The notes: generated by a model not told the origin, from the letters alone. Positions 1 to 6,874 are shown, counted from the stretch's first letter. The stretch: DNA of 11,922 nucleotides from an uncultured Bacteroidota bacterium (GCA_946887345.1 CAMPKR010000039.1:1-11922); one strand, 5' to 3'. Program-made: numbers and translations.

Positions 1-162
1 CACAACCAAAGAACAAAAGCTGAGGATCGGGAAAAAGAATGAGCGCCTTGTCGCAGGCTCGTTCGGCGATCCGGCACATCGCTGATTAGCGTACTGCAAA
101 AACCAACACAACACGTAGCGCTGGCCCCCCGTAGTCCCGCGGAGCGCATGGACGGAGGGTGT

Positions 163-208
163 CTTTTTCTTTTGGTTCTTTTCTTTTGGACAAGCAAAAG
201 AAAAGAAC
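163..208. repeat. Dispersed AT-rich inverted-repeat element, copy 1
   Basis: Perfect 14-bp inverted arms lie at 175-188 (GTTCTTTTCTTTTG) and 195-208, separated by a 6-nt loop. A pyrimidine tract at 163-174 repeats the outer half of the arm. A second element at 10845-10889 has the same design, with 14-bp arms, a 6-nt loop and a direct-repeat tail, but in the opposite orientation. The words CCCGCGGAGC and GGAC(C)GGAGGGTGT also occur just upstream of both copies, so larger modules are shared. Elements of this look are common between genes in Bacteroidota genomes (general knowledge, not searched). No ORF is associated, so this is a non-autonomous or structural repeat and not an insertion sequence. 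Confidence 0.7.
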
Positions 209-668
209 AAGCACAGTAGAGAGATAAAGTTGAATTCGAGATGACAGGTTTCATAATGGTACAAAGTCAACACACAGCGACGAGGCGGTTTCACCCCGAT
301 GGCCATAATCTCCACCCATGTCCTCCCCGCCAACCGATCTCCCGGTCGGCGAGTTTAAGCAGGCAAACCAATTTCAAGAATCCCATCAATTCCAAAAAAT
401 CCGGTTCAGACAACCCAGCTTCTGCAACATCGCCATCCCCGCTACCGCAAGTTTACAACTTGTGGTTACCGGCAGCGGCAGTTTCTGACTGCCGTTATTC
501 CATGTGGGAAACTTTACACCCCGAAATTTCAGCAGCCTTTCAAGCCTTCGTAACTTTACATAAGCTCAATGATCATGTGTCTTTGAGTAGCTAAACTATA
601 AACCATTATGTCTGCACAAAAAGCCGGGGCCACACACTCATCAATGGTACTATGGTAAACCTGAGATT
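209..668. other. Gene-free stretch
   Basis: I see no convincing gene here. A 117-codon open frame at 241-594 (+) has low-complexity Ser/Pro/His composition, no recognisable domain and no promoter. Read on the minus strand, roughly 358-412 contains degenerate GGATT-type words resembling noncoding intergenic repeats seen in many Bacteroidota. The base composition is mixed and looks like decayed intergenic sequence. Confidence 0.45.
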
Positions 669-777
669 ACCTATAATGGAGTTGAGTTAACCTATGGTGG
701 AAGTATAGTTAACCTATAGTGAACCTATAGTAAACCTATAGTAGAAGTATAATTAACCTATAATGGAGGTATAGTAC
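669..777. repeat. 11-bp tandem repeat array (consensus ACCTATAGTgg / AAGTATAGTta)
   Basis: From 690 to 777 the sequence divides exactly into eight 11-bp units: ACCTATGGTGG, AAGTATAGTTA, ACCTATAGTGA, ACCTATAGTAA, ACCTATAGTAG, AAGTATAATTA, ACCTATAATGG, AGGTATAGTAC. A degenerate 21-bp pair (669-689) precedes them, one base short of two units. Each unit is centred on a TATAG/TATAA core, and CTATAG is self-complementary. The 11-bp period is close to one helical turn, so the cores would lie on one face of the DNA. Eleven is not a multiple of three and stops occur, so it is not coding. It could be a protein-binding array, or simply a slippage-generated minisatellite. No gene begins within 300 bp downstream. 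Confidence 0.8.
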
Positions 778-821
778 ACCAAAAGCCCGTGTGGAGCGGG
801 TTTCATACATAGCTTTTCATT

Positions 822-892
822 CCTCCCTGTCCGGAGAGGCGTTTTTTCCCCTCCCGGCCGGGTCTCCCCTTCTTCAGGGGACTCCGGAGGGG
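822..892. repeat. Cluster of GC-rich hairpins and palindromes
   Basis: Four short self-complementary pieces lie within 71 bp. They are CCTCC/GGAG at 822-836, the palindrome CCCGGCCGGG at 853-862, TCCCCT/AGGGGA at 865-870 and 876-881 with a 5-nt loop, and the palindrome CTCCGGAG at 882-889. The GC content is far above the flanking AT-rich DNA. The stretch resembles intergenic repeat debris and has no coding potential. An upstream AAAAGCCCG...CGGGTTT pair (781-803) may be a degraded terminator. The rest of 893-1113 holds nothing I can name. Confidence 0.5.
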
Positions 893-1113
893 ACTATCTT
901 AAAGATCAGGATTATTACTTCCCTGCGTTTCTGCGGCTAAAAAAGGTAAAATAAGCAATTGCAGAGCTGGAAGGTGACATTTAAGACTTTGGGGTCAATT
1001 AACACCGGGGTGTAAGGTTTTTCCGTAACTTTAAGTTCGTCATCCCGCCCCACCGGCGGAATGTGCCAGCCTTATCAAGCAGTTTATTTGTGGCCACGAA
1101 AAAAATCTGTGTT

Positions 1114-1314
1114 ATGAAACATCCATTGCTTGAAAATTACAGGTATTACCTCAATGACAGCATTCACTTCTTTGTAGTAAAAAGAGACGAGGCGCGCGAG
1201 CGCAAAGTAGAGTACTATAGGGGCAACGTGTACCTGGCAGAAGAAAAGCTCATGGACCAGGACCTGGATATACTGAGGAGTGAGCTGGAAGCCAGGAAGC
1301 AGGCGCCGAGATGA
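1114..1314 (+). CDS. Small conserved protein, paralogue A (66 aa)
   Basis: I do not recognise this family, but it is clearly real because two diverged copies lie at 2827-3030 and 3874-4074. Shared positions include Y-[YF]-L-x-D-[SN]-[IV]-H-[FY]-F near residues 11-20. A second block is [YF]-[RK]-[GD]-[NK]-[VI]-Y-[LI]-A-[EN]-E-x-L-M, and the C-terminal block is L-[DE]-[VI]-L-x-[AS]-E-[LF]-E-x-R-K. The pattern suggests a short beta-hairpin region followed by a charged helix. There is no signal peptide or membrane span, so it is probably cytoplasmic. I chose the ATG at 1114 because the alignment of the three copies begins there; an in-frame ATG at 1063 would add 17 residues that the paralogues lack. 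No Shine-Dalgarno is visible. Function is unknown. Confidence 0.8.
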   Translation: MKHPLLENYRYYLNDSIHFFVVKRDEARERKVEYYRGNVYLAEEKLMDQDLDILRSELEARKQAPR

Positions 1315-1460
1315 TCTGGGTGCCCCGCGCTCTGCAGGTATAGAAACTGAAGTGGCCGTTTGCAGTGTTATTGCGCGACCTTCCTGGTGTTTCCCATTGA
1401 TCAATACTCTTCACATTTATCATGGCAGAATGTTTGTATGTGTTTTATAAACCGTCCGTC

Positions 1461-1709
1461 ATGAAAGATCTGAAACATGTAATAGGACTTGTAAGCCTTT
1501 TTGTAGTGGTCTATCACTCAGCTCCATTTATTGGCATTCCCGCAGAGGTAATAGCACTGATGTTCGTACTGTCGCCATTCGTTGTGCTGTGGATGGTGTA
1601 CTCCATTCTTAAACACGGGAAGCCTTCGGGCATACATTTGACGAACGTTTCTATGACGATTGGAATTATGAACGCAACAGCAAGGAAGAAAAGGATGCCT
1701 GATCGTTAA
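1461..1709 (+). CDS. Small two-helix membrane protein with apparent 3' frameshift
   Basis: The open frame from ATG 1461 encodes two hydrophobic helices (about residues 6-26 and 28-50) ending in YSILKHGKPSG. Past that point it reads out of character for 25 residues and stops at 1709. Two bases over, the frame from 1632 reads HTFDERFYDDWNYERNSKEE and then KDA before a stop at 1700-1702. This acidic, aromatic tail follows naturally on KHGKPSG. One extra base, for example a fourth G in the GGG run at 1628-1630, would join the two into an 80-residue protein. So the gene is either naturally frameshifted or carries a homopolymer sequencing error. An upstream in-frame ATG at 1422 is possible, but its added residues are poorly hydrophobic and look like leader sequence. 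The protein resembles unnamed small membrane proteins of Bacteroidota; no function is assigned. Confidence 0.65.
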   Translation: MKDLKHVIGLVSLFVVVYHSAPFIGIPAEVIALMFVLSPFVVLWMVYSILKHGKPSGIHLTNVSMTIGIMNATARKKRMPDR

Positions 1710-1807
1710 TAGCCTGTACCCCACAGCAACAGGAGGTTTTGGCAAAGTGCAGAAAGTTTCCTTATATATATCCTTGCTATCCGTGCCTTCCTTGGCTATT
1801 ATATACG

Positions 1808-1815
1808 TATCTTTG
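1808..1815 (+). promoter_or_regulatory. Bacteroidota-type -7 element upstream of the desaturase
   Basis: TATCTTTG matches the TAnnTTTG -7 consensus used by the Bacteroidota primary sigma factor. It lies 73 nt before the desaturase ATG. No TTG sits at the usual spacing upstream: TTG at 1792-1794 is only 13 nt away and another at 1774-1776 is 31 nt away. The -33 part is therefore weak or absent. Confidence 0.45.
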
Positions 1816-1887
1816 CGCGCGTCAAGCAGGGTTTTAATTTTTTTATTCCATCCTTGATCAGCCTTTTTTAAAATCAAGGATTTATTT

Positions 1888-2685
1888 ATGCCCGTTCTCA
1901 TTTTCTTTATTTCAGTATGGTACCTCTCTCTTTTTGCACAAACCTTTTTTCATCACCGTTATGCATCGCACGGCGCTTTTAAGATGAGCCGTGTGTGGGA
2001 GCGTGTCTTCTTTGTGTTTTCCTACATTACCCAGGGAGCGCATTATATGAGTCCGCGTGCCTATGCCGTTATGCACCGGATGCACCATGCCTATACTGAC
2101 ACTGAAAAAGATCCGCACTCGCCTAATTTCTCTCCCAATTTTATACATATGATGCTGCGTACCCGGCGCATATATGCCGGTATTAACCATGGCACAATAG
2201 AGGTAGAAGAAAAGTTTACCAAGAACCTGCCCGAATGGAAAAGTTTTGACCGCTGGGCAACAGGCTGGCCTTCTTTCTTCCTCTGGACAGCAGCTTATCT
2301 TGCTTTCTTTATTGCCTTCGCTACGTCGCCCTGGCAATATCTTCTGCTGCCTGTTATCGTTTGTATGGGTGGTTTTCATGGTACCATTATCAACTGGTTT
2401 GCGCACAAATATGGCTACAGGAACTTCTTTGTGAAGAATACATCGGAGAACCTGCTGGTGGTAGATGTGCTTATGCTGGGTGAGTCGTATCACAACAATC
2501 ACCACAAGCATCCTTCTGCCATCAACTTCGGACACAAATGGCATGAAGTGGACCCGGTTTACCCCATTATTCTTTTGTTCAACTGGCTGGGTATAATAAG
2601 GATCCCAAAGCCGGCGCAGGCAGAGGTGAAAGAGGTTGTTGCAATCCCCCGGGTAGTTTCACAGCGACACAAGTCAGCGGTTTAA
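1888..2685 (+). CDS. Acyl-CoA desaturase / stearoyl-CoA 9-desaturase family protein
   Basis: This is a membrane-bound di-iron fatty acid desaturase that introduces a double bond into acyl chains and so tunes membrane fluidity. All three histidine boxes are present: HHRYASH at residues 22-28, HRMHH at 63-67 and HNNHH at 202-206. The family's extra metal-ligand region (NWFAHKYGYRN, H173) is also there. Hydrophobic segments lie near residues 1-20, 38-52, 129-147 and 150-170. At 265 residues it matches the short bacterial members, which lack the N-terminal extension and the cytochrome b5 domain of eukaryotic forms. The start is well placed, because box 1 begins only 22 residues in, as in the short bacterial forms. 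A -7 element lies 73 nt upstream. It is transcribed singly and flanked by small-protein genes. The electron donor is not encoded nearby. Substrate and position specificity are not proven. Confidence 0.92.
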   Translation: MPVLIFFISVWYLSLFAQTFFHHRYASHGAFKMSRVWERVFFVFSYITQGAHYMSPRAYAVMHRMHHAYTDTEKDPHSPNFSPNFIHMMLRTRRIYAGINHGTIEVEEKFTKNLPEWKSFDRWATGWPSFFLWTAAYLAFFIAFATSPWQYLLLPVIVCMGGFHGTIINWFAHKYGYRNFFVKNTSENLLVVDVLMLGESYHNNHHKHPSAINFGHKWHEVDPVYPIILLFNWLGIIRIPKPAQAEVKEVVAIPRVVSQRHKSAV

Positions 2686-2826
2686 AGGCTTTCGTTACCA
2701 GGTATCGTACTGGTATATTGTCCGCTGTTATTCCTGCAGAGGTAAAATAAAATAGCAATAAGCCGGCAGATAGGTGTACCTTGTAGCGGGTGCTGCCGAA
2801 TAGCTAAGAATCAACCTGCCATTACA

Positions 2827-3030
2827 ATGCAAGCTTTGATAGACAATCACAAGTATTTTCTGGAAGATAATGTTCACTATTTTATTGTAAGGAATGATGA
2901 ATATGATGATACCGTGAAAAGAGTATTGTTTTACAAAGACAAGGTATACATTGCGAATGAAAGATTAATGGGCCGCAGCCTTGAGGTCTTGCTGGCGGAG
3001 TTTGAAAACCGGAAGATACCTTACCGCTAA
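2827..3030 (+). CDS. Small conserved protein, paralogue B (67 aa)
   Basis: This is the second member of the unrecognised small family (see 1114-1314 and 3874-4074). It keeps the HKYFLEDNVHYFIVR block, the VYIANERLM block and a C-terminal LEVLLAEFENRK helix. It is the most diverged copy, with a longer acidic loop (DEYDDTVKR) between the two blocks. The start ATG aligns with those of the paralogues, and there is no Shine-Dalgarno. It ends 10 nt before a strong bidirectional hairpin shared with the convergent cold-shock gene, so it forms its own transcription unit or the end of one read from the desaturase 141 nt upstream. Predicted soluble; function unknown. Confidence 0.82.
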   Translation: MQALIDNHKYFLEDNVHYFIVRNDEYDDTVKRVLFYKDKVYIANERLMGRSLEVLLAEFENRKIPYR

Positions 3031-3039
3031 ACGATACAA

Positions 3040-3074
3040 AAAGGCGGAATGCAATATTGTTGCATTCCGCCTTT
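3040..3074. terminator. Bidirectional terminator between paralogue B and the cold-shock gene
   Basis: A perfect 14-bp stem (AAGGCGGAATGCAA at 3041-3054 with 3060-3073) is extended by one A-T pair and has a 5-nt loop. T-rich sequence follows on the plus strand, and TTTTTGT follows on the minus strand. It sits exactly between two converging genes. Confidence 0.9.
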
Positions 3075-3102
3075 ATTATTTACCGGCCGAAGCCTTCTGA
3101 AA

Positions 3103-3555
3103 TTATTTAATCTTCTTTACTCTTACAGCTACAGGTCCCTTAGCACCCCTTTCTATTTCGAAAGTTACTTTGTCGCGATCCTTAATCGGTTCGCTGAGAT
3201 TGTTGGCGTGTACGAATACGTTCTGTCCGCTCCTGGTATCGGCAATGAAGCCATAACCCTTTGCATCGTTGAAGAAGGATACAATTCCTTCCCTTATACG
3301 TTCTGCAGGATCTTCGGGCTCGCGCTTAGCGGCGCCCAGTTGTATCGTTTCTGTATCTATTTCCTTTTTCTTTCGGGTGGGATCGGGCGGAGTATCAGAA
3401 ATGTTACCATTTTCGTCGATATAGGCCATCATATCTTCAATGCCTTTGCCTTTGCTGTTGTTAGCAGCACGTTCATTCCTGCGTTCTTCTTTTTCTTTTT
3501 GTTTTTTCCTCTTTTTCTGTTCTCTTTCTTTTTTACCCATTGTCTCCTGACCCAT
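3103..3555 (-). CDS. Cold-shock-domain protein with basic N-terminal extension
   Basis: This is a nucleic-acid-binding protein, probably an RNA chaperone. The cold-shock domain occupies residues 87-150. RNP1-like KGYGFI is at 99-104 and RNP2-like VFVH at 113-116, and the end is typical (VTFEIERGAKGPVAVRVKKIK spans 130-150). The usual aromatic KWFN is replaced by SFFN. Residues 7-36 form a very Lys/Arg/Glu-rich stretch, and the middle linker carries AYIDENGNISDTPPDP. At 150 residues it is about twice the size of CspA, which fits the extended form common in Bacteroidota. I chose the ATG at 3555 because the GQET-GKKERE start resembles the usual N-terminus of this extended form; an internal ATG at 3540, preceded by GGAG, is the alternative. 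Monocistronic and convergent with paralogue B. Confidence 0.9.
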   Translation of the reverse strand: MGQETMGKKEREQKKRKKQKEKEERRNERAANNSKGKGIEDMMAYIDENGNISDTPPDPTRKKKEIDTETIQLGAAKREPEDPAERIREGIVSFFNDAKGYGFIADTRSGQNVFVHANNLSEPIKDRDKVTFEIERGAKGPVAVRVKKIK

Positions 3556-3704
3556 AAATACAAAAATCGCGTTTTGATGAGTGGTGAAGGTCGGCTTTTT
3601 ATTTGGTATTGACGGGAGTATTATTTTATACCTGTATAAAGGCCTCAGGTTAAGCTCATCCTATGAGTTATCCACCTAAAATAGGTATCACGGGTGTAAA
3701 AGCG

Positions 3705-3712
3705 TATCTTTG
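3705..3712 (+). promoter_or_regulatory. Bacteroidota-type -7 element before the 37-aa ORF and paralogue C
   Basis: TATCTTTG is identical to the element before the desaturase. It ends 5 nt before the ATG of the 37-codon ORF at 3718. Transcription would then start at or next to that ATG, giving a leaderless message, and paralogue C would have a leader of about 155 nt. No clear -33 TTG is present. A small ACCT/AGGT inverted repeat (3674-3686) lies just upstream and could be an operator. Confidence 0.45.
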
Positions 3713-3717
3713 AAGGA

Positions 3718-3831
3718 ATGCACTATCACACCCGAACCAATAGCCAGTTCTTTCTTATTACAGCAGGAGCCATTAGTCTCATCACAGCCTTTGCGGCGGT
3801 TTGCCTGTATTTTGATCTTATAAGGCTATAA
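3718..3831 (+). CDS. Possible 37-aa single-span membrane peptide
   Basis: ATG 3718 opens 37 codons ending in TAA at 3829-3831. The peptide has a short polar start (MHYHTRTNSQ), one continuous hydrophobic stretch (about residues 11-34) and a final Arg-Leu, which is the layout of a small inner-membrane peptide. GAAGGA directly precedes the ATG. A matching -7 box lies just upstream, and paralogue C begins 42 nt after the stop, so the two may be co-transcribed. I recognise no family. It could be a chance ORF in a leader region; the promoter placement and the clean hydrophobic profile are the only support. Confidence 0.4.
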   Translation: MHYHTRTNSQFFLITAGAISLITAFAAVCLYFDLIRL

Positions 3832-3873
3832 GTGGCATAGTTTTATGCAGCTTTATTGAAAATTCTCATTATA

Positions 3874-4074
3874 ATGAAACAACACCCCTTAATGGAGGAC
3901 TATAAGTATTACCTCAGCGATAATATTCACTTCTTTATGGTGAAGAAGGGCCACGACGATGAAAAGCGTGTACTCTTCTTTAAAGGCAATATTTACCTGG
4001 CCAATGAAGGGCTGATGGGCCGTGACCTGGATGTGCTAAAGGCGGAACTTGAGGGCCGGAAATCGGCTATATAG
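3874..4074 (+). CDS. Small conserved protein, paralogue C (66 aa)
   Basis: This is the third member of the unrecognised family and closest to paralogue A. The N-termini run MKQHPLMEDYKYYL here against MKHPLLENYRYYL in A, and both continue into D-[SN]-I-H-F-F and then [GN]-[VI]-Y-L-A. The central block reads NIYLANEGLMGRDLDVLKAE, and the protein ends in LEGRKSAI. Relative to B it lacks residues in the charged loop. I chose the ATG at 3874; an in-frame TTG at 3856 would add six residues absent from the other copies. No signal peptide or membrane span is visible. It follows the putative 37-codon ORF by 42 nt and converges on the lipoprotein gene at 4113 with no obvious hairpin between. Function unknown. 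Confidence 0.82.
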   Translation: MKQHPLMEDYKYYLSDNIHFFMVKKGHDDEKRVLFFKGNIYLANEGLMGRDLDVLKAELEGRKSAI

Positions 4075-4112
4075 GTCGAAATTGTTATCCGCAGGTAAAA
4101 AACAGAATTCCT

Positions 4113-4577
4113 TTAATCAGCTGTGTAGCGATCGAAATTTGCAGCAGACAGGTTGTAGATAACAATGCTGCCGGAGGTGTAATAATATTCTACCGCGAAT
4201 ACCCCATTGCCGCCAGTGCCGAATAGCAGGTAGTCAGTAGTATCCGCAGGCATCCAAATGCCGGAGCCATTTATGCTCCCTATAAGGCCCGTCCTGTTAT
4301 AAGGCAATTGATTTCCCCAAATAGAGATAGTAGTGTCGTTGACGACAGCGACAGAAAAGCTGGTGTCAAGCAGGTAATTATAATTGCCGTTTTGGTGCCG
4401 GTATTTTTTGAAGGTATAAGTCCCCGCCATGTTTTGGGTGTGGCGCATGGTGAGAGAAGAATCTATTGTTTGTGCGGAATCTGTATTTGCAGGTTGGGCA
4501 GGAATTGCAGGATCTTTCTTGCAGGCTGAGGCAGCGAGGAGCAAGAGCATGATTACTGGTATCATTCTGAAACTCAT
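4113..4577 (-). CDS. Predicted lipoprotein, unknown function (154 aa)
   Basis: The N-terminus is a lipoprotein signal: residues 6-18 are hydrophobic, ending LLLAASAC with the lipidated Cys at 19, followed by KKD. Residues 20-45 are a Ser/Thr/Pro/Ala-rich tether. The rest (about 48-150) alternates short hydrophobic strands with Gly/Asn turns, begins GTYTFKKYRHQNGNY and contains YLLFGTGGNGVFAVEYYY. This suggests a small beta-sandwich or lipocalin-like barrel. I do not recognise a family. A start at Met5 is possible, but the full signal fits the first ATG. A TAACTTTA word on the minus strand (4600-4607), 23 nt upstream, could be a variant -7 element. It is divergent from the VIT-domain gene, with about 195 bp between them. 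Confidence 0.75.
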   Translation of the reverse strand: MSFRMIPVIMLLLLAASACKKDPAIPAQPANTDSAQTIDSSLTMRHTQNMAGTYTFKKYRHQNGNYNYLLDTSFSVAVVNDTTISIWGNQLPYNRTGLIGSINGSGIWMPADTTDYLLFGTGGNGVFAVEYYYTSGSIVIYNLSAANFDRYTAD

Positions 4578-4771
4578 AGGAGTATTGGTTTTGGTTTTAT
4601 AAAGTTAAGGAAAGGGCAAATCACCACCTAAACTCAGAATGCCGCAGTTTATTGTGATTCGTCGCTTATTTATTTTTAGTTAAAATTTTCTTGTTTTTTA
4701 TCTAACACTATTGCTCACCCCTGCGTCTAGTGGTATTGACAGTCTATTTCTAAAACCTAAATCGATACCTT

Positions 4772-6874
4772 ATGAACAAAGTTCTTTTTCTTGTCGCAGG
4801 TATATTACTATCGTATACCTTTTGCGTCGCCGGTAACAATAATTCGTACATGGTTCACCACGCCAACTGGTGGAACACCAAAGCCAATGACAACCTTTCG
4901 GACGTGCTAATGGAGGTGACGCCCAAGGGCTTGTATGCGGATGTTCAACTTACTTTTACACTAAACGGCACGGCCATTACCACCGGACCGAACGACTCTC
5001 TGCAAGGCATTATCAACTTCGAACTGCCACCCAATTCCTTCATTTATGATTCCTGGCTGTGGCTTAATGATTCAGTTATTATCCGGGCTGCCATGATAGA
5101 ACGGGGCCAGGCCGTGCAGATATATAGCGGCTACATACAGCGTAAGCAGGACCCCTCACTTTTAGTGAAGACAGGTACTAATACCTACCAACTGAACGTA
5201 TTTCCCATAACCAATTCCTTTGCGCGCAAGGTAAAGATCAGTTTCTCTACATTGATGAAACAAGTGGATGGGAAGGCTATGCTTACGCTACCTACAGACC
5301 TGTTGACTTCTTCCAATGTTGATCCGGATATTACCCTGACGATCAATAGTGGTAACGGCTACGCACAGCCCTATTTTGAAGAAGCTAACTATAGTAATCT
5401 TATTGTAACATCTCAAGGCAATGCAGATGTTCTGTCCGTTCCGGCGGGCGTTTACTCTGCTGAGAAGGAGCTCACACTGGTTTATTACACAGGTACCGGT
5501 CCACGCCTTACCATTTATCCGACCGGCCAGTTTGAGGGTGTATACGAATTGCAGATGCCTGCTGAGAATACTACAGTTGCTCCGCGGCATCTGAACTTTA
5601 TTCTCGATCATCGGCCACTTACTACCAGCTATTCCTACACCGAGATATATAAATTTGAAGAGATCAAAAAATATCTCCGTACGTTCCTGCTTACTAATTG
5701 CCGGCCTACGGACTCGTTCAATATCTTCTATGTAAACAACGGATCGGTAGTGCAGGCTTTCCCCACATGGACAGCTATTGACGGTGCTAATGTGTCGGCC
5801 GCGCTTGGTAGCATCCCTAATACTATTAGCAGTGATCAGTCGATGTTACAAAGCCTTTTACAGGCAGGTATTCTTTTCGGTCAGACGAAACAACCGGCAG
5901 AGGAGCATACAGTTTTTATCAGCACCAACAGGGATTATACCACGTTGCAAAGCACAACTACGTTTTTCAATACCCTAAGTACTGCTGTAGGTGCGTTTAC
6001 AAATAAGATCAGCGTGATCAGCGATTTAAAAGGTAACTTTTCCGAGATATTATTTAATAACCTGACTGCGGCATCAGGGGGTATTTTGTATAAATATAAG
6101 AGTAGCTTTTATGATGGATATCTGAACAGATATACTTATGATCTTGACGTTCGCAGCATTCTAATGGGTATACTGCATTACATGTCGCCCGGCTCTACTT
6201 CTTATGATGTGATATTGCCTGTGAGTACAGGATTCAGCTATAACACCTACAACCTTTCAGGTGGTAACAAACATTTTAGCTGGCAACCCTATTGTGAAAC
6301 AGGGCAATATTTCGGCAACATGAGCCCGGGTTTTGCTACTATTAACTACCTGGTGCAGGGTAGCGTAATGGTGCACCAGGTGCCGATAGCTGTAATTGAC
6401 ACCGGTAGTAAACATCAGAAGCGGAGCTGGACAAACAATTACCTCCTGGAACTGGAAAGTCTTAATAATCCCCAACTGGCAGCGGAAATAATGGACAGCA
6501 GCGTGAACAACAGGGTGCTGTGCTTTGAAACGGCCTTCCTGGCACTGGAAAACGGAGATACAATTGGTACTGAAGATGATACTGCTGTAGTTGCTACCAG
6601 CGTAGAAGAAACTGAGACTAAGACGGTAAGCAAGGTTAAGTGCTTCCCTAATCCCTTTAGTGCCAACATGACGATAGAGAGCCCTGACGAAATAGATATG
6701 GTAGAAGTGTTTGACATCACCGGTCGTCTTGTATTCTGCAAAAAAGACGTGCGTAGTAAGACTTTTGCGTGGAACGGCCTCAACAGCGACGGCCAGAACC
6801 TGAACGCAGGTATCTATATCATCCGCGTGAAGCACAAAGGCAGTGTAGACACTATAAAAGTGCAAAAGATATAA
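4772..6874 (+). CDS. Secreted VIT / VWA-like protein with type IX sorting domain (700 aa)
   Basis: Residues 1-20 are a Sec signal peptide. Residues 40-165 resemble a VIT (vault / inter-alpha-trypsin) domain: a strand-rich start, FELPPNSFIYDSWLWLND, a MIERGQAVQIYSGYI segment, then QDPSLLVKTGTNTYQLNVFPI, the family's hallmark DP-L-L...F-VFPI pattern. Residues 270-430 occupy the place of a VWA domain (LNFILDHRP, later EEHTVFIST), but the metal-binding DxSxS is missing: D279 is followed by HRPLTT. Residues 622-700 are a type IX secretion sorting domain (CFPNPFS, VEVFDITGRLV, LNAGIYIIRV). The product is therefore predicted to cross the outer membrane through the Por system and to end up on the cell surface or released. 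Probable role is adhesion or binding, unproven. Monocistronic, with a strong terminator downstream. Confidence 0.87.
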   Translation: MNKVLFLVAGILLSYTFCVAGNNNSYMVHHANWWNTKANDNLSDVLMEVTPKGLYADVQLTFTLNGTAITTGPNDSLQGIINFELPPNSFIYDSWLWLNDSVIIRAAMIERGQAVQIYSGYIQRKQDPSLLVKTGTNTYQLNVFPITNSFARKVKISFSTLMKQVDGKAMLTLPTDLLTSSNVDPDITLTINSGNGYAQPYFEEANYSNLIVTSQGNADVLSVPAGVYSAEKELTLVYYTGTGPRLTIYPTGQFEGVYELQMPAENTTVAPRHLNFILDHRPLTTSYSYTEIYKFEEIKKYLRTFLLTNCRPTDSFNIFYVNNGSVVQAFPTWTAIDGANVSAALGSIPNTISSDQSMLQSLLQAGILFGQTKQPAEEHTVFISTNRDYTTLQSTTTFFNTLSTAVGAFTNKISVISDLKGNFSEILFNNLTAASGGILYKYKSSFYDGYLNRYTYDLDVRSILMGILHYMSPGSTSYDVILPVSTGFSYNTYNLSGGNKHFSWQPYCETGQYFGNMSPGFATINYLVQGSVMVHQVPIAVIDTGSKHQKRSWTNNYLLELESLNNPQLAAEIMDSSVNNRVLCFETAFLALENGDTIGTEDDTAVVATSVEETETKTVSKVKCFPNPFSANMTIESPDEIDMVEVFDITGRLVFCKKDVRSKTFAWNGLNSDGQNLNAGIYIIRVKHKGSVDTIKVQKI

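Noticed and set aside
241..594. 117-codon plus-strand open frame
   Set aside because: Ser/Pro/His-biased, no domain, no promoter, and it overlaps degenerate repeat-like DNA. Probably chance.
669..777. CRISPR array
   Set aside because: Units are 11 bp with no spacers and no cas genes nearby.
1518..1901. 127-codon minus-strand open frame
   Set aside because: Antisense to the small membrane protein and crosses the desaturase promoter. Its translation has no coherent domain, while the plus strand explains the region.
2696..2715. TACCAG/CTGGTA hairpin as desaturase terminator
   Set aside because: Only a 6-bp stem with an 8-nt loop and no T-tract. Too weak to call.
3049..3612. 187-codon plus-strand open frame opposite the cold-shock gene
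   Set aside because: The minus strand encodes an unmistakable cold-shock domain. The plus reading is its Phe/Leu-rich mirror.
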